From an uncultured Bacteroidales bacterium (GTDB lineage: Bacteria > Bacteroidota > Bacteroidia > Bacteroidales > UBA932): a stretch of 64,000 nt of DNA. Both the position numbers and the translations under genes were made by a program. The notes below the pieces were generated by a model. The model was not told the origin of the DNA. It saw only the letters and a program-made list of their open reading frames with translations, and searched no databases. Where the stretch lies: positions 62,001 to 126,000 of the forward strand of contig CALVDO010000005.1 in assembly GCA_944326355.1 (NCBI GenBank). The letters are read 5' to 3'. Below, one piece after another: positions 41,757 to 51,352 of this stretch; position 1 is the first letter of the stretch; every line of letters begins with the position of its first letter.

Positions 41757-42757
41757 TCAGTAGCGCCTTTGGTCTTTGCGATGAGTTCCCTTATCTCCTG
41801 CTTTGCCGCCTTCCATCTCGGAATGTCGATCTTTGTCCCGATCACTTCCACGACTTTCGCCGCTATTATCGAGCCGATCTCTCCGCATTCCTTCAGCGGA
41901 AGCCCGAGCGAGTGGGCGTAGAGAAAGCCTGCTGCGTATGTGTCTCCCGCTCCCGTCGCGTCGATCGTGTCCGCCGGCCAGGCCTCAATATAGTGGAATT
42001 CGTCGCCCCGCCTCACCATCGAGCCGTCCTTGCCGACCTTCACGACCGCGATATCGCAGTGCTTTGCGATTTCGTCAAGAGCGTCCTTCTGCTCCATTCC
42101 CGTGAAGGATCTCGCCTCCGTCTCGTTGGCGAAGACGATGTCCACATACTTGTCCACGATGTCGTGCAGGAAAGCCTCGTTCGACTCCACCACATTGTAG
42201 GAGGCCATGTCGAGAGAGATGATGCAGCCCGCCTCCCTGGCCATCTCCACGGCCTTGCGGATAAGGTTCTGGTTCTGCACCAGATATCCCTCTATATGAA
42301 AATAGTCGTAGCCTTCGAAATATTCCGGCTTCAGGTCTTCCGGTGCGAGTTCGAGCGCCGCACCGAGATACACCGCAAATGTCCGTTCCGCGTTTGGGGC
42401 AGTGATGAACACCATCGCTCTCCCCGACGAGCTGGACCCCTTGAGCAGAGTGGACTTTATGCCGTACTGCTCCTGGTCGCTCTTGAAGAGATGGCCGAGC
42501 TCGTCGTCGCCGACCTTGCCTATAAAGCCCGACCGCATTCCGAATATCGCCGTGCCTGTGATAGTGTTCGCGGCCGAGCCTCCTGCGACATACTGCACGC
42601 CGAGAGGCTTGAGCATGGTCCAGATCTTGTCGCCTGTGGCTCTGTCCACATGCTGCATGCTGCCCTTGGGAAGATGGAACTGCCTGAGGAAACTGTCGTC
42701 AGGGAGGACGGCCAGAATGTCCGTCAGTGCGTTCCCCATGCCTAAAATGGATTTCAT
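41753..42757 (-). CDS. PfkB-family carbohydrate/nucleoside kinase (adenosine kinase-like)
   Basis: A 334-residue ribokinase-fold enzyme. The PfkB second signature DTIDATGAGDTYAAGFLYA carries the anion-hole GAGD with catalytic Asp, and the N-terminal substrate lid begins MKSILGMGNALTDILAVLPDD. GGSAANTITG and GKVGDDELGHLF match the adenosine kinase/ribokinase branch. Bacteroidetes homologues are usually annotated as adenosine or sugar kinases; the substrate cannot be read from the sequence. A perfect -7 box lies 50 bp upstream, and the next gene overlaps its stop. Confidence 0.9.
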   Translation of the reverse strand: MKSILGMGNALTDILAVLPDDSFLRQFHLPKGSMQHVDRATGDKIWTMLKPLGVQYVAGGSAANTITGTAIFGMRSGFIGKVGDDELGHLFKSDQEQYGIKSTLLKGSSSSGRAMVFITAPNAERTFAVYLGAALELAPEDLKPEYFEGYDYFHIEGYLVQNQNLIRKAVEMAREAGCIISLDMASYNVVESNEAFLHDIVDKYVDIVFANETEARSFTGMEQKDALDEIAKHCDIAVVKVGKDGSMVRRGDEFHYIEAWPADTIDATGAGDTYAAGFLYAHSLGLPLKECGEIGSIIAAKVVEVIGTKIDIPRWKAAKQEIRELIAKTKGATE

Positions 42758-42806
42758 CTGAATCTGTTTTGTGTACGAGTGAAATGTCTGTTGCGCACAA
42801 GACGGA

Positions 42807-42814
42807 CAAAGTTA
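42807..42814 (-). promoter_or_regulatory. Bacteroidetes -7 box for the PfkB kinase
   Basis: TAACTTTG on the minus strand, perfect TAnnTTTG. Confidence 0.65.
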
Positions 42815-42860
42815 ATAAAAACAAACCGTAAAATAATATAGGTATTTGGCGTTTTTTGGA

Positions 42861-42868
42861 TAACTTTG
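42861..42868 (+). promoter_or_regulatory. Bacteroidetes -7 box for the flippase-like membrane protein
   Basis: TAACTTTG, perfect TAnnTTTG, 63 bp before the ATG at 42932. The leader contains an inverted repeat CTGTCCG-N8-CGGACAG (42905-42926) next to the ribosome-binding region. Confidence 0.65.
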
Positions 42869-42931
42869 TGGCCTTGTCCTCGGGGAAGCGGGCAGTTCTG
42901 CGGCTCTGTCCGCCGTGAGCCGGACAGAAAG

Positions 42932-44029
42932 ATGGAGACGAAGATGAATCCGAAGATATCCAGGACACTGAAGTATATACTTTCCGCTGCGGTCGCAGCC
43001 GTTCTGCTGTATTTTTCGTTCAGAGAAGTGAAGTGGGACGACTTTGTCCGCGGCCTGAAGTCTTGCCGCTGGGGATTCATCGTTCTGTCTATGGCCGCCG
43101 GCATCCTCGCATTCTGGCTCAGGGGACTGCGCTGGAGGCAGATTCTCCTCCCGATAGATCCGAGCATCAGCCGTCGCGCCACTTTCAATGCCGTCAACAT
43201 AGGCTATATCGCTAATTTCGTCTTCCCGCGCATCGGAGAGTTCGTCCGCTGCGGTTTCATCACCCGCAATTCCATGCCGGAGGACGCCCCGTCGGCGGCG
43301 CAAGATGGCGCCTGTGATTCCCGGCCGGGACCGACGGACTCCGCCTGCAGGCCTTCTCATGACGGCATAGTCCGGAAGAAGGCCTCTTACGACAAGGTTC
43401 TTGGCACTGTGGCCCTTGAACGTGTCTGGGACATGATCGTCATGTTTGCGCTCCTTGTGCTGATTCTCCTCCTTCGCTGGGAAGAGTTCGGAGACTTTTT
43501 CCTCGAGAACATGTGGCGTCCGATTGCGCGGACGGTGGATTTCAGCATCTGGTGGATTGTTCTCGGCCTCATCATCCTTGTCTGTCTGGCCGTATGGCGC
43601 ATTACCGCCTCCCGCGAAGTCAATCCGGTCTCCAGAAAGATCTGCGGAGTGTTTTCCGGTCTTGTCCAGGGCATGGGCAGCTTCATGAAAATGAGGCACA
43701 AGTGGCTCTTCCTTCTCTACACTGTCCTCATCTGGTCAATGTACTGGCTTATGAGCGCGTCTACCATGAAGGCGCTTCCTGCACTTGATTCTCTCGGCCT
43801 CGCCGACTCATTCTTTCTCATGATGGCAGGCAGTGTCGGCTGGCTTGTGCCTGTGCCGGGAGGATTCGGCTCATTCCATTATATAGTGTCGCTCGCCCTG
43901 TCCGTCATCTACGGGATACCCTTTGAGCAGGGCATCATATTCGCCACGCTTTCCCATGAGTCTCAAGCCATCACGATGGCGCTGTGCGGCGGTGCCTCCT
44001 ATCTCTGCGAGACGCTGCGTCAGGACTGA
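42932..44029 (+). CDS. Lysylphosphatidylglycerol synthase TM region / AglD-like membrane protein
   Basis: A 365-residue membrane protein with about seven or eight hydrophobic helices. The family block is FWLRGLRWRQILLPI...NAVNIGYIANFVFPRIGEFVRCGFI, followed late by GSVGWLVPVPGGFGSFHYIVSLAL. These are the marks of the UPF0104/LPG_synthase_TM group, thought to flip or present lipids. A Pro/Asp/Ser-rich insert at about 113-145 varies between relatives. The start at 42932 (METKMNPKIS) is used; an earlier GTG-initiated frame runs through the promoter. An alternative start is the Met at 42944. Confidence 0.88.
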   Translation: METKMNPKISRTLKYILSAAVAAVLLYFSFREVKWDDFVRGLKSCRWGFIVLSMAAGILAFWLRGLRWRQILLPIDPSISRRATFNAVNIGYIANFVFPRIGEFVRCGFITRNSMPEDAPSAAQDGACDSRPGPTDSACRPSHDGIVRKKASYDKVLGTVALERVWDMIVMFALLVLILLLRWEEFGDFFLENMWRPIARTVDFSIWWIVLGLIILVCLAVWRITASREVNPVSRKICGVFSGLVQGMGSFMKMRHKWLFLLYTVLIWSMYWLMSASTMKALPALDSLGLADSFFLMMAGSVGWLVPVPGGFGSFHYIVSLALSVIYGIPFEQGIIFATLSHESQAITMALCGGASYLCETLRQD

Positions 44030-44078
44030 CGCTTTTCTGGTCCCGCAGGCTTTCCCATTCATCTGATTTAGGATTTTT

Positions 44079-44108
44079 TTGGAGTTTAAAATAAAAGGCA
44101 TATATTTG
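44079..44108 (+). promoter_or_regulatory. Full Bacteroidetes promoter (-33 TTG, 19 bp, -7 TATATTTG)
   Basis: TTTG (TTG at 44079-44081) and TATATTTG (44101-44108) are separated by 19 bp, matching the ideal Bacteroidetes arrangement. The leader to the receptor ATG is about 90 nt. Confidence 0.78.
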
Positions 44109-44201
44109 TGGTGTATTACTGATTTAGTACACGAGGAGGGTAAGCTAACGCATTATGAAGCGGCCGGTGCTCTCCTCGGGGAGCACAGAGTTGGATTATT
44201 T

Positions 44202-46772
44202 ATGAAAAAGATTATGCTTCATAGCGTTACGACTATGTTTCTGAGAAGTGCGGTCATTGTCGCCTCATTGTTGTCACTTCTTCCATTGTCAGCGTTCGGC
44301 AGGGTGCAGGGCGACAGGACGCTTCTCGTAAGTGGAGTGGTGACCGATGCTTCTTCAGCCCCTCTCGAGTATGTCACGGTGGCTCTTGCCGACACTTCGG
44401 GCACTGTTCTGGCGGGAACCGTCACTGATTCCCTCGGCAGATACGCACTGAATTTATCGGGAAGCGGGATCAGGCTGGCAGACTGCAGAGCCCTCTTCTC
44501 ATTCGTAGGCTACAGGGAAAAGACCTGCGCCGCATCGGAGCTTGTCGGCAGCCGCTCCGGAAATGTGGTGGAATTTCTCACCGTCTCCCTTGAAGAGGAC
44601 AGCGAGATGCTCGAGGGAGCGAAAGTTTCGGGCGAGCGGCCGCTGATTGAGCATCAGTTCGACAGACTCGTGCTGAATGTCTCTGAACTTGCGGTCGCCC
44701 AGACCGGAGACGCGATGGATGTGCTCAAGAGCTCTCCGGGAGTGACCGTGGACCAGGACGGCAACATCAAGCTCAACGGCTCCACAGTGGCAGTATGGAT
44801 AGACGGCCGCCCTTCCAATATGTCAGGAACTGATCTGGAGGCCTATCTCAAAGGCAGCGACGGCTCTTCCATAGAGAAAGTGGAGCTCATCACCAACCCG
44901 TCCTCAAAATATGATGCGGAGGGCAGCGGCGGTATCATCAACATCAAGACCAGAAAGGGCTTCATGCGCGGCTTCAGCGGCACGCTCGGGGCGCGATACA
45001 GGATGCGCTTCGGCCCGAAGACGACATACGGCGGCAACCTCTCCGCCAATCTCATGTACCGAACCGACAGGACAAACACCTTCTTCCAGTACACTCCGAG
45101 CTATGACCAGTGGGTGTATGCGGCTCAGGAGATGAAGCTCTACGGCCAGGACAATTCCTTCAGGCAGGAGAGCATGTCAGGGTCCAGGAGCACATACATG
45201 TCCCATACCATAAGGCTCGGGAATGACTGGCACATATCCTCCAAGGACATATTTGGCGTGATATTCAGAACAAGCCTCTCCGATGATGACGACGGTTACT
45301 ATCGGCCGAACTCTGTCAGGGACATTTCCGGTGCCGGGACAGCAGCAGAGGCTCTTTATAGCGAGCTTGAGGGCAACCTCAGTTCCGAGTCCTCAAGCCG
45401 GGACTATTCCCTCAACCTCAACTATACCAGGACTTTTGATGAGTCCAAAAGCCAGGAGCTTACGCTGAATGCAGACTATTACAGGAGTCAGAACGGCAAC
45501 TCCAGCATGCAGCGCAACATATATACATATGTCTCGGACGCCGCCTTATCCTCCGCCGAGCCGCCGGTGAATTTCGGCTTTGACGACTCCATGAGGCGAA
45601 TCCTCGACCTGTATTCCTTCAAGGCGGACTATTCCCAGTCGTTCTGGAATCAGACCGGTCGTCTGGAGGCCGGAGCAAAGCTCGCCATATCCAATACCCG
45701 CAACAGTTACGGCAAATACGCCTACGACTTTGCGGCTCAGGCCTCCGGAGAGCTGACGGAGAGAAACGACTTCACTTATAACGAGCAGGTGTATGCCGCC
45801 TATGTGAATGTCGCCAAGAAATTCTCCGACAAATGGAACGCCCAGCTGGGAGTCAGGGGAGAATACACCGTCCAGACCGGCGACTGGCTGAAGTCTTCCG
45901 AGGGCAGCCGGACTAGCTACAAGGACTATTTCGACATCTTCCCGAGCGCTTTCGTAAGCTGGACGCCTTCGCAGAAGGTCATCCTCACGGCCAATTACTC
46001 CTACAGGATAAGCCGTCCGAAATATTGGCAGCTCAATCCTTTCCGCCAGTATGCCTCTGCCTTCTCATATAGCCAGGGCGACATTGAGCTGGAACCGTCA
46101 TACAATCATAACGTCTCTCTTACCGCAGTGCTTTTCAGCAGGCTTTCCCTCACGGCGGGGTATTCCATGACCCGCAATTTCAATGACGTCCAGACTCCGA
46201 TTATGGATGAGAACGGAGTGATGGGGCTTCTCTACATGAATGCCGGCAACCAGCAGAACGTCTTTGCCGGGGCATCCCTTTCCGAACTGCCTCTGACGAA
46301 ATGGTGGAATCTCACTGCCAATGTCTATTATTATCATCAGGATTTCCAGGCCTATCCATCCATAGCCACGGATTCCTTCGGCGGCTCATTCAGCAATGAC
46401 GGGGACAGCTTCATGGCATATCTGAGCACGACGTTTTTCCTCCCTAAGGATTTCAGACTCGGCATGGACGGTTTTGTCGCCACTCCGCAGAGTATAGGAT
46501 ATTTTGACGTGAGGGCCATGTGGTCAGTCAACCTGAGCCTCAACAAGACTTTCATGGATGGCAGGGGCATCCTTTCCTTTTACCTGAATGACCTGTTCAA
46601 TTCCGCTTCTTCCGATCTGGAAATGACAAATGGCGGTGTAGTCACCTACAGGATCATGCAGGAGCAGAGCACAAGGGGATTCTCCATCGGCTTCACATGG
46701 CGTTTCGGCAAGGGGGGCAGCCAGCAGCAGAGGCGCAATGTAGGTACACTTGACGAAGAGAGCCGCCTCTGA
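44202..46772 (+). CDS. TonB-dependent receptor-like outer membrane protein
   Basis: An 856-residue outer-membrane protein. After a signal peptide (cleaved near LSAFG) comes a carboxypeptidase-regulatory-like domain at about 30-135 (LLVSGVVTDASSAPLEYVTVALADTS). The plug is at about 145-235, including MDVLKSSPGVTVDQDGNIKLNGS and AEGSGGIINIKT. A beta-barrel follows to about 830. It belongs to the non-SusC group often called outer membrane beta-barrel family 3. The start at 44202 (MKKIMLHSV) gives a proper signal peptide. Its C-terminus runs about 20 polar residues past the last strand. No SusD partner is adjacent, so the substrate is unknown. Confidence 0.93.
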   Translation: MKKIMLHSVTTMFLRSAVIVASLLSLLPLSAFGRVQGDRTLLVSGVVTDASSAPLEYVTVALADTSGTVLAGTVTDSLGRYALNLSGSGIRLADCRALFSFVGYREKTCAASELVGSRSGNVVEFLTVSLEEDSEMLEGAKVSGERPLIEHQFDRLVLNVSELAVAQTGDAMDVLKSSPGVTVDQDGNIKLNGSTVAVWIDGRPSNMSGTDLEAYLKGSDGSSIEKVELITNPSSKYDAEGSGGIINIKTRKGFMRGFSGTLGARYRMRFGPKTTYGGNLSANLMYRTDRTNTFFQYTPSYDQWVYAAQEMKLYGQDNSFRQESMSGSRSTYMSHTIRLGNDWHISSKDIFGVIFRTSLSDDDDGYYRPNSVRDISGAGTAAEALYSELEGNLSSESSSRDYSLNLNYTRTFDESKSQELTLNADYYRSQNGNSSMQRNIYTYVSDAALSSAEPPVNFGFDDSMRRILDLYSFKADYSQSFWNQTGRLEAGAKLAISNTRNSYGKYAYDFAAQASGELTERNDFTYNEQVYAAYVNVAKKFSDKWNAQLGVRGEYTVQTGDWLKSSEGSRTSYKDYFDIFPSAFVSWTPSQKVILTANYSYRISRPKYWQLNPFRQYASAFSYSQGDIELEPSYNHNVSLTAVLFSRLSLTAGYSMTRNFNDVQTPIMDENGVMGLLYMNAGNQQNVFAGASLSELPLTKWWNLTANVYYYHQDFQAYPSIATDSFGGSFSNDGDSFMAYLSTTFFLPKDFRLGMDGFVATPQSIGYFDVRAMWSVNLSLNKTFMDGRGILSFYLNDLFNSASSDLEMTNGGVVTYRIMQEQSTRGFSIGFTWRFGKGGSQQQRRNVGTLDEESRL

Positions 46773-46796
46773 CAAGGCAGCTCTCTCCTGTTTTTC
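46758..46796 (+). terminator. Hairpin terminator after the TonB-dependent receptor
   Basis: GAGAGC-c-GCC pairs with GGC-a-GCTCTC across the stop codon, followed by TCCTGTTTTT. The stem begins inside the last codons of the gene. Confidence 0.7.
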
Positions 46797-46904
46797 ACTA
46801 TGTCGTTCTTGACATTCCGGACTGCGTCCTCTCCGGCGTTTTCCCTGCTGATTCCGCCGTCCCCGACTTCTTCGATGCCATGGCATCCCGGCCGGGACTC
46901 TATT

Positions 46905-47657
46905 TTAGAGGAGGTCCAGTTCCACAGGACAGTGGTCAGAGCCGAAGATCTCGTTGTGGATTGATGCTCCCTGAAGCCTGTCCTTCAGTCCCTCGGATAT
47001 GAGAAAATAGTCGATACGCCACCCGGCGTTCTTCTCTCTGGATCTGAATCTGTATGACCACCAGGAATATATGCCGGTCGCATCCGGATAGAAATGCCGG
47101 AAGGTGTCGATAAATCCGCTCTCGAGAAGTTCGGTGAATTTGCCTCTTTCCTCATCGGTGAAACCGGCGTTCCTGCGGTTGGTCTTCGGATTCTTCAGAT
47201 CGATCTCCTTGTGCGCCACATTGAGGTCTCCGCAGACGATCACAGGCTTTGTCTGCTCGAGATTCAGGAGATAGCCCCTGAAATCGTCCTCCCATCTCAT
47301 CCTGTAGTCCAGTCTGGCGAGTTCATCCTGCGAGTTCGGCACATAGACATTCACAAGGTGGAAGTCCTGCATCTCAAGCGTTATGACCCTTCCCTCATGG
47401 TCATGCTCGTCAATGCCGATGCCGTATGACACCGACAGTGGCTCATGCCTTGAGAATATGGCCGTGCCGGAATATCCCTTGCGGTCGGCGTAGTTCCAAT
47501 ATGAACGGTAGCCCTCAAACTCCATGTCCAGCTGTCCGGCCTGCATCTTGGTCTCCTGCAGGCAGAAGAAGTCGGCGTCCAGAGCCTTGAAGCTCTCTCT
47601 GAATCCCTTTTCGGCGCATGCTCTCAGCCCGTTCACGTTCCACGATATGAATTTCAT
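46905..47657 (-). CDS. xthA: Exodeoxyribonuclease III
   Basis: A 250-residue AP endonuclease/exonuclease of the EEP fold that repairs abasic sites. Key motifs are [17 protein letters not shown] with the metal-binding Glu, [21 protein letters not shown] and the C-terminal GSDHCPVEL with catalytic Asp-His. The [24 protein letters not shown] stretch is characteristic of ExoA/XthA. It lies 71 bp downstream of cysS on the same strand; the gap contains a 16-bp tandem duplication. No -7 box is seen in the gap, so co-transcription with cysS is likely. Confidence 0.96.
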   Translation of the reverse strand: MKFISWNVNGLRACAEKGFRESFKALDADFFCLQETKMQAGQLDMEFEGYRSYWNYADRKGYSGTAIFSRHEPLSVSYGIGIDEHDHEGRVITLEMQDFHLVNVYVPNSQDELARLDYRMRWEDDFRGYLLNLEQTKPVIVCGDLNVAHKEIDLKNPKTNRRNAGFTDEERGKFTELLESGFIDTFRHFYPDATGIYSWWSYRFRSREKNAGWRIDYFLISEGLKDRLQGASIHNEIFGSDHCPVELDLL

Positions 47658-47680
47658 CCCGGTTCTGTCTTAATCTTGTT

Positions 47681-47711
47681 TTATTCGGTTCGATTTTTAT
47701 TCGGTTCGATT
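47681..47711. repeat. 16-bp-period tandem duplication between cysS and xthA
   Basis: TTATTCGGTTCGATT occurs at 47681-47695 and 47697-47711. It sits 24 bp upstream of the xthA start codon on the coding strand. Confidence 0.9.
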
Positions 47712-47728
47712 CCGCCGCTCTGTCTATG

Positions 47729-49273
47729 TCAGAAGGACCACTCCGTGCCGTCCTTCGTGTCCTTGAGCTGTATCCCGAGTTCCTTGAGGCTGTCCCTGAT
47801 TCTGTCGCTCGTTGCCCAGTCCTTCGCTTCTTTTGCGGCCCTGCGCTCTTCCGTCACCATTTTCATCAGTCCGTCGATGATTTTCTCTGCCTTTCCTCCG
47901 GCAGCTTCCTCATCGCGCAGCCCGAGCACTCCGAAGACTATGTCGTCGAACAGTCTGAGCAGGGAGGCGAGATCTTCCCTGCCGAGTACGGTCTTCTTCT
48001 CCTTCGCGGAATTGATGAGTCTCACGGCGTCGAAGATGTGCGAAAGCGCGATAGGGGTGTTGAGGTCGTCGCACAGGGCGGAGTAGACCCCCTCGCTTAT
48101 CGCGGAGATCCCGGTCTCGGGAGCGATGTCAGTGATGAATTCCCCGTAGGCCAGTTCATTCGCCTTATGCCCTTCCGTGCCCCTCACGACAGATTCGACA
48201 CCTGCTGCTGCGGCCATCTCGCGGAGATCCTTCGCGGCCTGCATCACCCTTCTGAGTCCCTTTTCGGCAGCCTGCAGAGCCTCATTGCTGAAGTCCAGCG
48301 TGCTGCGGTAGTGAGCCTGAAGGATGAAGAAGCGGATTGTCATCGGAGAGTAGGCCTGTTCGAGCAGCCTGTGTCTTCCGGTGAACAGCTCCTGCAGCGT
48401 GATGAAGTTGCCCAGCGACTTGCCCATCTTCTTGCCGTTGATGGTGATCATGTTGTTGTGCATCCAGTATTTCACTCCGCCTGTCCCTCTGGAAGCCGTG
48501 TTCTGGGCGAGTTCGCATTCATGATGAGGAAACATCAGGTCCATCCCTCCTCCGTGGATGTCGAACACCTTGCCGAGGTATTTCTCGCTCATGGCCGAAC
48601 ATTCGAGATGCCATCCCGGGAATCCCTCGCTCCACGGAGAAGGCCACTTCATTATGTGTTCCGGTGAAGCCTTCTTCCACAGGGCGAAGTCGTACGGGGC
48701 CCTCTTGTCGTCCTGCCCGTCCAGAGAGCGCGTCCCCTCGCGGGTCTCATCGAGCGACCTGCCGGAGAGTGCGCCGTATCTGTGCCCGGCGTCATATTTT
48801 CTGACGTCGAAATACACGGAGCCGTTGCTCACGTATGCGTAGCCCGCGTCCAGAATCTTCTTGACGAGCTCGATCTGCTCTATAATATGTCCAGAGGCTC
48901 TCGGCTCGATGGACGGGGGAGCCACATTGAGCATCCGCATGGCCTCGTGGTATCTCAGTGTATAGGTCTGCACGACCTCCATCGGCTCAAGCTCCTCCAG
49001 CCGGGCCTTCTTCGCTATCTTGTCTTCCCCGTCGTCGGAGTCGTGCTCCAGATGACCGACGTCCGTTATGTTTCTCACATAGCGCACCTTGTATCCGAGG
49101 TGTCTCAGAAATCTCACCAGTGTGTCATATGTCACGCCGGGCCTCGCGTGTCCGAGATGCGCGTCTCCGTACACCGTAGGTCCGCACACATAAAGTCCCA
49201 CATGTCCGGGCTGCACCGGGACGAACAGTTCCTTCTTTCTCGAAAGTGAGTCCGAAATAAGAAAATCTCTCAT
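47729..49273 (-). CDS. cysS: Cysteinyl-tRNA synthetase
   Basis: A 514-residue class I synthetase. The zinc and HIGH-equivalent region is [19 protein letters not shown] with zinc ligand Cys30. Further landmarks are WHLECSAMS with the second Cys ligand, [10 protein letters not shown] with the His-Glu-Cys zinc site, and the KMSKS-equivalent KKMGKSLGN, in which Gly replaces Ser. The DALR-like helical C-terminus contains [18 protein letters not shown] near -7 box (TATCTTCG, one mismatch) lies about 25 bp upstream at 49298-49305. xthA follows on the same strand. Confidence 0.97.
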   Translation of the reverse strand: MRDFLISDSLSRKKELFVPVQPGHVGLYVCGPTVYGDAHLGHARPGVTYDTLVRFLRHLGYKVRYVRNITDVGHLEHDSDDGEDKIAKKARLEELEPMEVVQTYTLRYHEAMRMLNVAPPSIEPRASGHIIEQIELVKKILDAGYAYVSNGSVYFDVRKYDAGHRYGALSGRSLDETREGTRSLDGQDDKRAPYDFALWKKASPEHIMKWPSPWSEGFPGWHLECSAMSEKYLGKVFDIHGGGMDLMFPHHECELAQNTASRGTGGVKYWMHNNMITINGKKMGKSLGNFITLQELFTGRHRLLEQAYSPMTIRFFILQAHYRSTLDFSNEALQAAEKGLRRVMQAAKDLREMAAAAGVESVVRGTEGHKANELAYGEFITDIAPETGISAISEGVYSALCDDLNTPIALSHIFDAVRLINSAKEKKTVLGREDLASLLRLFDDIVFGVLGLRDEEAAGGKAEKIIDGLMKMVTEERRAAKEAKDWATSDRIRDSLKELGIQLKDTKDGTEWSF

Positions 49274-49335
49274 GATTGACCGTGTTTTTCAACCTCGCGA
49301 AGATAGGCATTTTTTTTCTTTTGGCGGACAATTGC

Positions 49336-49343
49336 TACATTTG
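49336..49343 (+). promoter_or_regulatory. Bacteroidetes -7 box for umuDC
   Basis: TACATTTG, perfect TAnnTTTG, 82 bp before the umuD ATG. The leader contains CCGG-gcgt-CCGG but no repeat shared with the recA leader. Confidence 0.6.
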
Positions 49344-49425
49344 TCTTCCGGGCGTCCGGTCATGGCTGCCGCATGGTAGCGGTACGGGTGGCAAGTGGGA
49401 CGCGCCGGTTCAGAATCGAGGCGTC

Positions 49426-49974
49426 ATGTCAAGAAAATATGGAATTGAGTCACCAGCCGTTCCTGCCGGTACGGAAGAAATGCCGTATGCTGCGTCGGAC
49501 GGTTTCGGACAGAGTCAGACAGGATCTCAGGACTCCGCACAGCTGCCGCCGATGGCTTTCGACGGCATCAGGGCCGGATTTCCATCTCCGGCTCAGGATT
49601 ATATGCGTCCCTGCATAGACCTCAATCGTGAGCTGGTCAGGCATCCCGCCGCGACCTTCTACGGCCGCGTGGTCGGCGACTCCATGATTGACGCAGGCGT
49701 TGAGGAAGGAGACATTCTTGTGATTGACAAGTCGATAGAAGCCTCGGAAGGCGATATGTGCGTCTGTTTCGTGGACGGTGAGTTCACCCTCAAATACATC
49801 TCTTTCAGAGACCCTTCGCCGTCAGCCTCCGCCACCTCCGCAGTCCGCACCGCCTCTGCCGTCTGGCTGCTTCCCGCAAACGACAGCTATCCCCCGATCC
49901 GTATCGAGAATCCCGATTCGTTCATCGTCTGGGGCGTAGTCACATATGTCATAAAAAAGACATACAGGAGGTGA
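49426..49974 (+). CDS. umuD: UmuD-like S24 peptidase (SOS mutagenesis protein)
   Basis: A 182-residue protein. The self-cleavage site Ala50-Gly51 is in IRAGFPSPA, the nucleophile Ser86 in GDSMIDAG and the general base Lys123 in EFTLKY, all conventionally spaced for UmuD/LexA peptidases. RecA filaments would trigger cleavage to UmuD'. The N-terminal arm of 50 residues is longer than in E. coli UmuD (about 24) and lacks a helix-turn-helix, so it is not LexA. The ATG at 49426 is chosen over an in-frame TTG at 49276 that precedes the promoter. umuC starts 8 bp after its stop. Confidence 0.92.
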   Translation: MSRKYGIESPAVPAGTEEMPYAASDGFGQSQTGSQDSAQLPPMAFDGIRAGFPSPAQDYMRPCIDLNRELVRHPAATFYGRVVGDSMIDAGVEEGDILVIDKSIEASEGDMCVCFVDGEFTLKYISFRDPSPSASATSAVRTASAVWLLPANDSYPPIRIENPDSFIVWGVVTYVIKKTYRR

Positions 49975-49981
49975 GCCGGTC

Positions 49982-51244
49982 ATGTACGCTCTGGTCGACT
50001 GCAACAATTTTTTCGTCTCCTGTGAGCGAGTGTTCCGGCCCGGGCTCGAAGGCAAGGCCGTTGTCGTGCTGTCCAACAACGACGGCTGTGTGGTGGCACG
50101 AAGCAACGAGAGCAAGGCTATGGGCATTAAGATGGGCACCCCGTTCTACCAGATAAGGGACATGGTCCGCAGCGGTGTCCTCATTGCCTGTTCCTCAAAT
50201 TATACCCTCTATGGCGACCTCTCCTCGAGAGTCATGTCAATTCTGGCCGACGCCGTCCCCAAGATCGAGATCTATTCCGTCGACGAGGCCTTCCTCTGCA
50301 TGTCCGGCATGGAGATGGACAGGATTGCCGTCATCTGCCGCGATTTGGTGTCCCGCGTGAAAAAGTGGGTCGGCATCCCCGTGAGCATCGGCGTCGCTCC
50401 CACCAAGACCCTGGCCAAAGTGGCGAGCCATTTCGCCAAGCGATACCCCGGCTACAGAGGCGTATGTTATGTCGATACGGATGAAAAGCGGCTGAAAGCA
50501 CTGTCTCTCACACCCATAAGCGATGTGTGGGGAATCGGAAGAAAATTGTCGCCCAGAATGGAGAGGCAGGGTATCCGCACGGCTCTCGATTTCGCGGAAC
50601 GGCCTTTCGATTGGGTGAAACGCGAATATATGCTCTCCGGAGTCAGGACATGGACGGAGCTCAACGGCAGAATCGGCGTGGGAGAGGAGCTTCCGGAGAA
50701 ACGCAAGTCCATCTGCACGTCAAGGTCTTTTGCTGAAATGACCTCGGACGCTGCGGAAATCGCGTCCAGAGTGTCCGACTTCGCGGCCAAATGCGCCCAG
50801 AAGCTGAGACAGGAACATTCGGCGGCAGGGAAAGTGTCTGTCTTCCTGTATACCAACCGCTTCCGGGACGATCTTCCCCAGTACAGCCCGTGTGCATCCG
50901 TCGTCCTTCCCGTGGCCGCGAACAGTGCGCAGGAGATAGTTTCTGCCGCCCGTCGGGGTCTGGATACCATATTCAGGCCGGAATATATGTACAAGAAGGC
51001 CGGGGTCATCGTGGACGATCTGGTGGATTCGGATTCGGTGCAGATTCCCATTTTCGATTACGATATGGACCTCCGGCGCAGGCAAGACCGCATTTCCGAG
51101 GTGATGGACAAGGTCAATTCTTCCGGGCGCAATCTTGTCCGGCTGGCGGCCCAGAGATCAGGAGACTATACTGACGGCATCAGGTGCGACTACCGTTCGA
51201 GACGTTATTCCACTGCTCTCGACGAGATAATAGAAGTGAAGTAG
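49982..51244 (+). CDS. umuC: DNA polymerase V catalytic subunit (UmuC), Y family
   Basis: A 420-residue translesion polymerase. Active-site residues are Asp6 in MYALVDCNNFF and Asp101-Glu102 in YSVDEAFL, with the steric-gate region SCERVF and the fingers SNNDGCVVARSNESK. The little-finger domain and the UmuC-specific C-terminal domain follow (after about residue 235). With UmuD' it replicates across DNA lesions at the cost of mutations. GGAGGTGAG, a strong ribosome-binding site, overlaps the umuD stop, so the pair is one operon. The gap to pgi holds the pgi promoter. Confidence 0.96.
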   Translation: MYALVDCNNFFVSCERVFRPGLEGKAVVVLSNNDGCVVARSNESKAMGIKMGTPFYQIRDMVRSGVLIACSSNYTLYGDLSSRVMSILADAVPKIEIYSVDEAFLCMSGMEMDRIAVICRDLVSRVKKWVGIPVSIGVAPTKTLAKVASHFAKRYPGYRGVCYVDTDEKRLKALSLTPISDVWGIGRKLSPRMERQGIRTALDFAERPFDWVKREYMLSGVRTWTELNGRIGVGEELPEKRKSICTSRSFAEMTSDAAEIASRVSDFAAKCAQKLRQEHSAAGKVSVFLYTNRFRDDLPQYSPCASVVLPVAANSAQEIVSAARRGLDTIFRPEYMYKKAGVIVDDLVDSDSVQIPIFDYDMDLRRRQDRISEVMDKVNSSGRNLVRLAAQRSGDYTDGIRCDYRSRRYSTALDEIIEVK

Positions 51245-51296
51245 GGCCGTTCCGCAGTCAATGGCCGGATTGCCGTAATCTTTGACATTTAAAAGG

Positions 51297-51326
51297 TTGA
51301 CATTTGAAGCGAAAAAGTTAAATTTG
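51297..51326 (+). promoter_or_regulatory. Full Bacteroidetes promoter for pgi (-33 TTG, 19 bp, -7 TAAATTTG)
   Basis: TTG at 51297-51299 and TAAATTTG at 51319-51326 are separated by exactly 19 bp. The -33 region lies in TTGACATTT, which is duplicated 15 bp upstream (51282-51290). Confidence 0.8.
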
Positions 51327-51352
51327 CGTCATCCAAAAATAAAATCTTCATT

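Noticed and set aside
49426..49974. LexA repressor
   Set aside because: The protein has the S24 peptidase and cleavage site but no helix-turn-helix, and it is followed directly by umuC, so UmuD is the better call.
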